Of a stretch of 64,000 nt of DNA, positions 62,521 to 64,000 are shown piece by piece. The first letter of the stretch is position 1. Each line of letters starts with the position of its first letter. The stretch lies in NCBI RefSeq assembly GCF_900107435.1, contig NZ_FNPZ01000001.1:158960-222959 (forward strand). Direction: 5' to 3'. This stretch comes from Herbiconiux ginsengi (GTDB taxonomy: Bacteria > Actinomycetota > Actinomycetes > Actinomycetales > Microbacteriaceae). A program made the position numbers and the translations under genes. A model generated the notes under the pieces. It ran no database searches and was not told where the DNA came from. It worked only from the letters and a program-made list of their open reading frames with translations.

Positions 62521-63215
62521 CATGCACCAGCCTTTGCTGCCAGGGCGTCGGCCTCGGCGCGCACGAGGCGGGCCGGGGCGACGTCTTCGAAGTCGAGGCC
62601 ACGACGGGCCGCCACTGCGCGCGGCTCTTCGAGCTGCTGCAGTGCCTCGACGGTCGCGTGCACGATGTTGATCGTGTTCGACGAGCCGAGCGACTTCGAG
62701 AGGATGTCGTGGATGCCGGCGCACTCGAGCACGGCGCGCACCGGGCCACCGGCGATAACACCGGTACCGGCCGCAGCGGGGCGCAGAAGCACCACACCGG
62801 CGGCCGCCTCACCCTGCACGGGGTGAGGGATCGTGTTGCCGACGCGGGGGACGCGGAAGAAGTTCTTCTTCGCTTCCTCGACGCCCTTGGAGATGGCGGT
62901 CGGAACCTCGCGGGCCTTGCCGTAGCCGACGCCCACCAGACCGTTGCCGTCGCCGACGACCACGAGAGCGGTGAAGCTGAAGCGACGACCACCCTTCACG
63001 ACCTTCGAGACGCGGTTGATGGTGACGACGCGCTCGAGGAAGTTGCTCTTGTCAGAGTCACGTCCTCCGCGGTCGCCGCGGTTCGGGTTGCGCTCACGGC
63101 CTCCGCGGCGCGCCTCGCGGGGCTCGCTCTGCGTCGACTCGGTCGACGCGGCGGTCTCCACCGGGGCCTGGGCTTCTGCAGCCACTTCCTGCTCCTTGTT
63201 GGTTTCGGTGCTCAC
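62520..63215 (-). CDS. rpsE: 30S ribosomal protein S5
   Basis: The 231 residues have an N-terminal Glu/Arg/Gly-rich extension of about 55 residues ([20 protein letters not shown] shown in part) and the S5 core: [62 protein letters not shown]. The GTG at 63215 overlaps the rplR stop as GTGA. Confidence 0.97.
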   Translation of the reverse strand: MSTETNKEQEVAAEAQAPVETAASTESTQSEPREARRGGRERNPNRGDRGGRDSDKSNFLERVVTINRVSKVVKGGRRFSFTALVVVGDGNGLVGVGYGKAREVPTAISKGVEEAKKNFFRVPRVGNTIPHPVQGEAAAGVVLLRPAAAGTGVIAGGPVRAVLECAGIHDILSKSLGSSNTINIVHATVEALQQLEEPRAVAARRGLDFEDVAPARLVRAEADALAAKAGA

Positions 63216-63583
63216 AGGCTCAAACCACCCTCTCGTGCTCCATCGGCAATCGCCGCGACGCGGCCTGCGTAGCGGTTTCCACCGCGGTCGAACACGACAG
63301 CCTCGACGCCGGCCAGCTTGGCGCGCTCGGCGACCAGCTCACCGACCTTCTTGGCCTTGGCGGTCTTGTCACCGTCGAAGGTGCGCAGATCCGCTTCGAG
63401 CGTCGAAGCCGACGCGAGAGTGTGACCCTTGCTGTCATCGACGACCTGCACGAAGACGTGGCGGGCCGAACGGGTGACGACGAGGCGGGGGCGCGCTTCG
63501 GTGCCCTCGACCTTCTTGCGAAGGCGCAGGTGCCGGCGATCGCGGGCTGCGGACTTCGACTTTCCTCTGATTCCAGTAGCCAT
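63212..63583 (-). CDS. rplR: 50S ribosomal protein L18
   Basis: The 123 residues begin [25 protein letters not shown] and include [20 protein letters not shown] and [26 protein letters not shown], the usual 5S-rRNA-binding L18. Three nt after rplF. Confidence 0.98.
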   Translation of the reverse strand: MATGIRGKSKSAARDRRHLRLRKKVEGTEARPRLVVTRSARHVFVQVVDDSKGHTLASASTLEADLRTFDGDKTAKAKKVGELVAERAKLAGVEAVVFDRGGNRYAGRVAAIADGAREGGLSL

Positions 63584-63586
63584 AGT

Positions 63587-64000
63587 CTACTTACCACTCT
63601 TTCCGGCCTTGCGGCGAACGACCTCGCCGGCGTAACGCACACCCTTGCCCTTGTAGGGCTCGGGCTTGCGCAGCTTGCGAATGTTGGCGGCAACCTCACC
63701 GACGGCCTGCTTGTCGATTCCGTTGACCGTGAGCTTGTTGTTGCCCTCGACGGTGAACGTGATGCCCACAGGCGGTTCGACCGAGATGGGGTGCGAATAG
63801 CCGAGCGCGAACTCCACGCCCGAGCCCTTGGCCGCAACGCGGTAACCGGTGCCGACGACCTCGAGGCTCTTGGAGTAGCCGGTGGTCACGCCGATGATCT
63901 GGTTCGCGATGAGCGTACGGGTGAGGCCGTGCAGCGAGCGCGACTCGCGCTCGTCGTCCGGACGGGTGACCAGGATCTGGTTCTCCTCGACCGAAGCGGC
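63587..64000 (-). CDS. rplF: 50S ribosomal protein L6, N-terminal part beyond the window
   Basis: 137 residues of L6 are visible, open at base 64000: [41 protein letters not shown], and the C-terminal [25 protein letters not shown]. The family has about 178 residues, so roughly 40 N-terminal residues lie outside. Confidence 0.97.
   Translation of the reverse strand, partial: AASVEENQILVTRPDDERESRSLHGLTRTLIANQIIGVTTGYSKSLEVVGTGYRVAAKGSGVEFALGYSHPISVEPPVGITFTVEGNNKLTVNGIDKQAVGEVAANIRKLRKPEPYKGKGVRYAGEVVRRKAGKSGK

Overview
The window is 64 kb of dense, high-GC chromosome from an actinobacterium, most likely a member of the Microbacteriaceae; the genus cannot be fixed from sequence alone. Support for this: the sucC-sucD / PerM-like / purN order known from mycobacteria and relatives, a GuaB3-type IMPDH paralogue beside guaB, ribosomal proteins with long Ala-rich extensions, a CIRCE-controlled stand-alone groES, an LPXTG surface protein, and many start codons sitting 5 to 9 nt after a TANNNT -10 hexamer with no Shine-Dalgarno (leaderless transcripts). 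No tRNA, rRNA, CRISPR array, prophage or insertion sequence was seen, so this is a core-genome window with a few accessory insertions.

Layout. 1-4.7 kb (minus): purN (cut by the window edge), a PerM/DUF6350 membrane protein, a small membrane protein and sucDC. 4.9-6.7 kb (plus): a secreted thioester-domain protein with an LPQTG sorting signal. 6.7-10.2 kb (minus): pcrA and a glycerophosphodiesterase. 10.4-12.4 kb (plus): a Bax-inhibitor-1-like and a DUF1624/DUF418-like membrane protein. 12.4-20.3 kb (minus): guaA, DUF3817, a SURF1-like protein, a CPA2 antiporter with its TrkA_C regulator, glpD and guaB3. 20.4-22.5 kb (plus): a decayed NHL-repeat gene and a small membrane protein. 22.7-24.2 kb (minus): guaB. 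24.4-28.5 kb (plus): an ABC transporter of the branched-chain amino acid type (livHMGF), whose lipoprotein binding protein livK and a drastically shortened second binding protein lie just beyond on the minus strand (29.3-31.6 kb), followed by rarD and groES. 33.3-34.5 kb (plus): a THUMP-like methyltransferase. 34.5-43.1 kb (minus): two DUF4190 proteins, the tRNA t6A genes tsaD/tsaB/tsaE with rimI, two tandem alanine racemases, acpS and glmS; then coaA (plus). 44.3-64 kb (minus): glmM, rpsI-rplM, truA, then the alpha-operon region (rplQ, rpoA, rpsK, rpsM, rpmJ, infA) and the end of the spc operon (map, adk, secY, rplO, rpmD, rpsE, rplR, rplF). A 7.6-kb mannitol/PTS block (mtlR, a lone IIB, ptsH, ptsI, mtlA, mtlF, mtlD) is lodged between map and infA.

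How it fits together. Three GMP-synthesis-related genes (guaA, guaB, guaB3) and purN supply purines; glmS, glmM, the two alr genes and acpS/coaA supply cell-wall and cofactor precursors; the PTS block encodes an entire phosphorelay from PEP to mannitol plus the mannitol-1-phosphate dehydrogenase and regulator. Genes are packed with many ATGA/GTGA/TTGA stop-start overlaps, so translational coupling is widespread.

The observations most worth following up are: an identical 12-nt element placed at the same position after the -10 box of both the rplM and infA promoters; the PTS block splitting the ribosomal supercluster; a lone IIB protein with no partner IIC; a binding-protein paralogue that has lost most of one lobe; a LivH permease with a secreted beta-sandwich-like N-terminal domain; several long perfect inverted repeats of unrelated sequence in intergenic DNA; and a possible ATT start codon for guaA. 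No complete, clearly new multi-gene system was identified.
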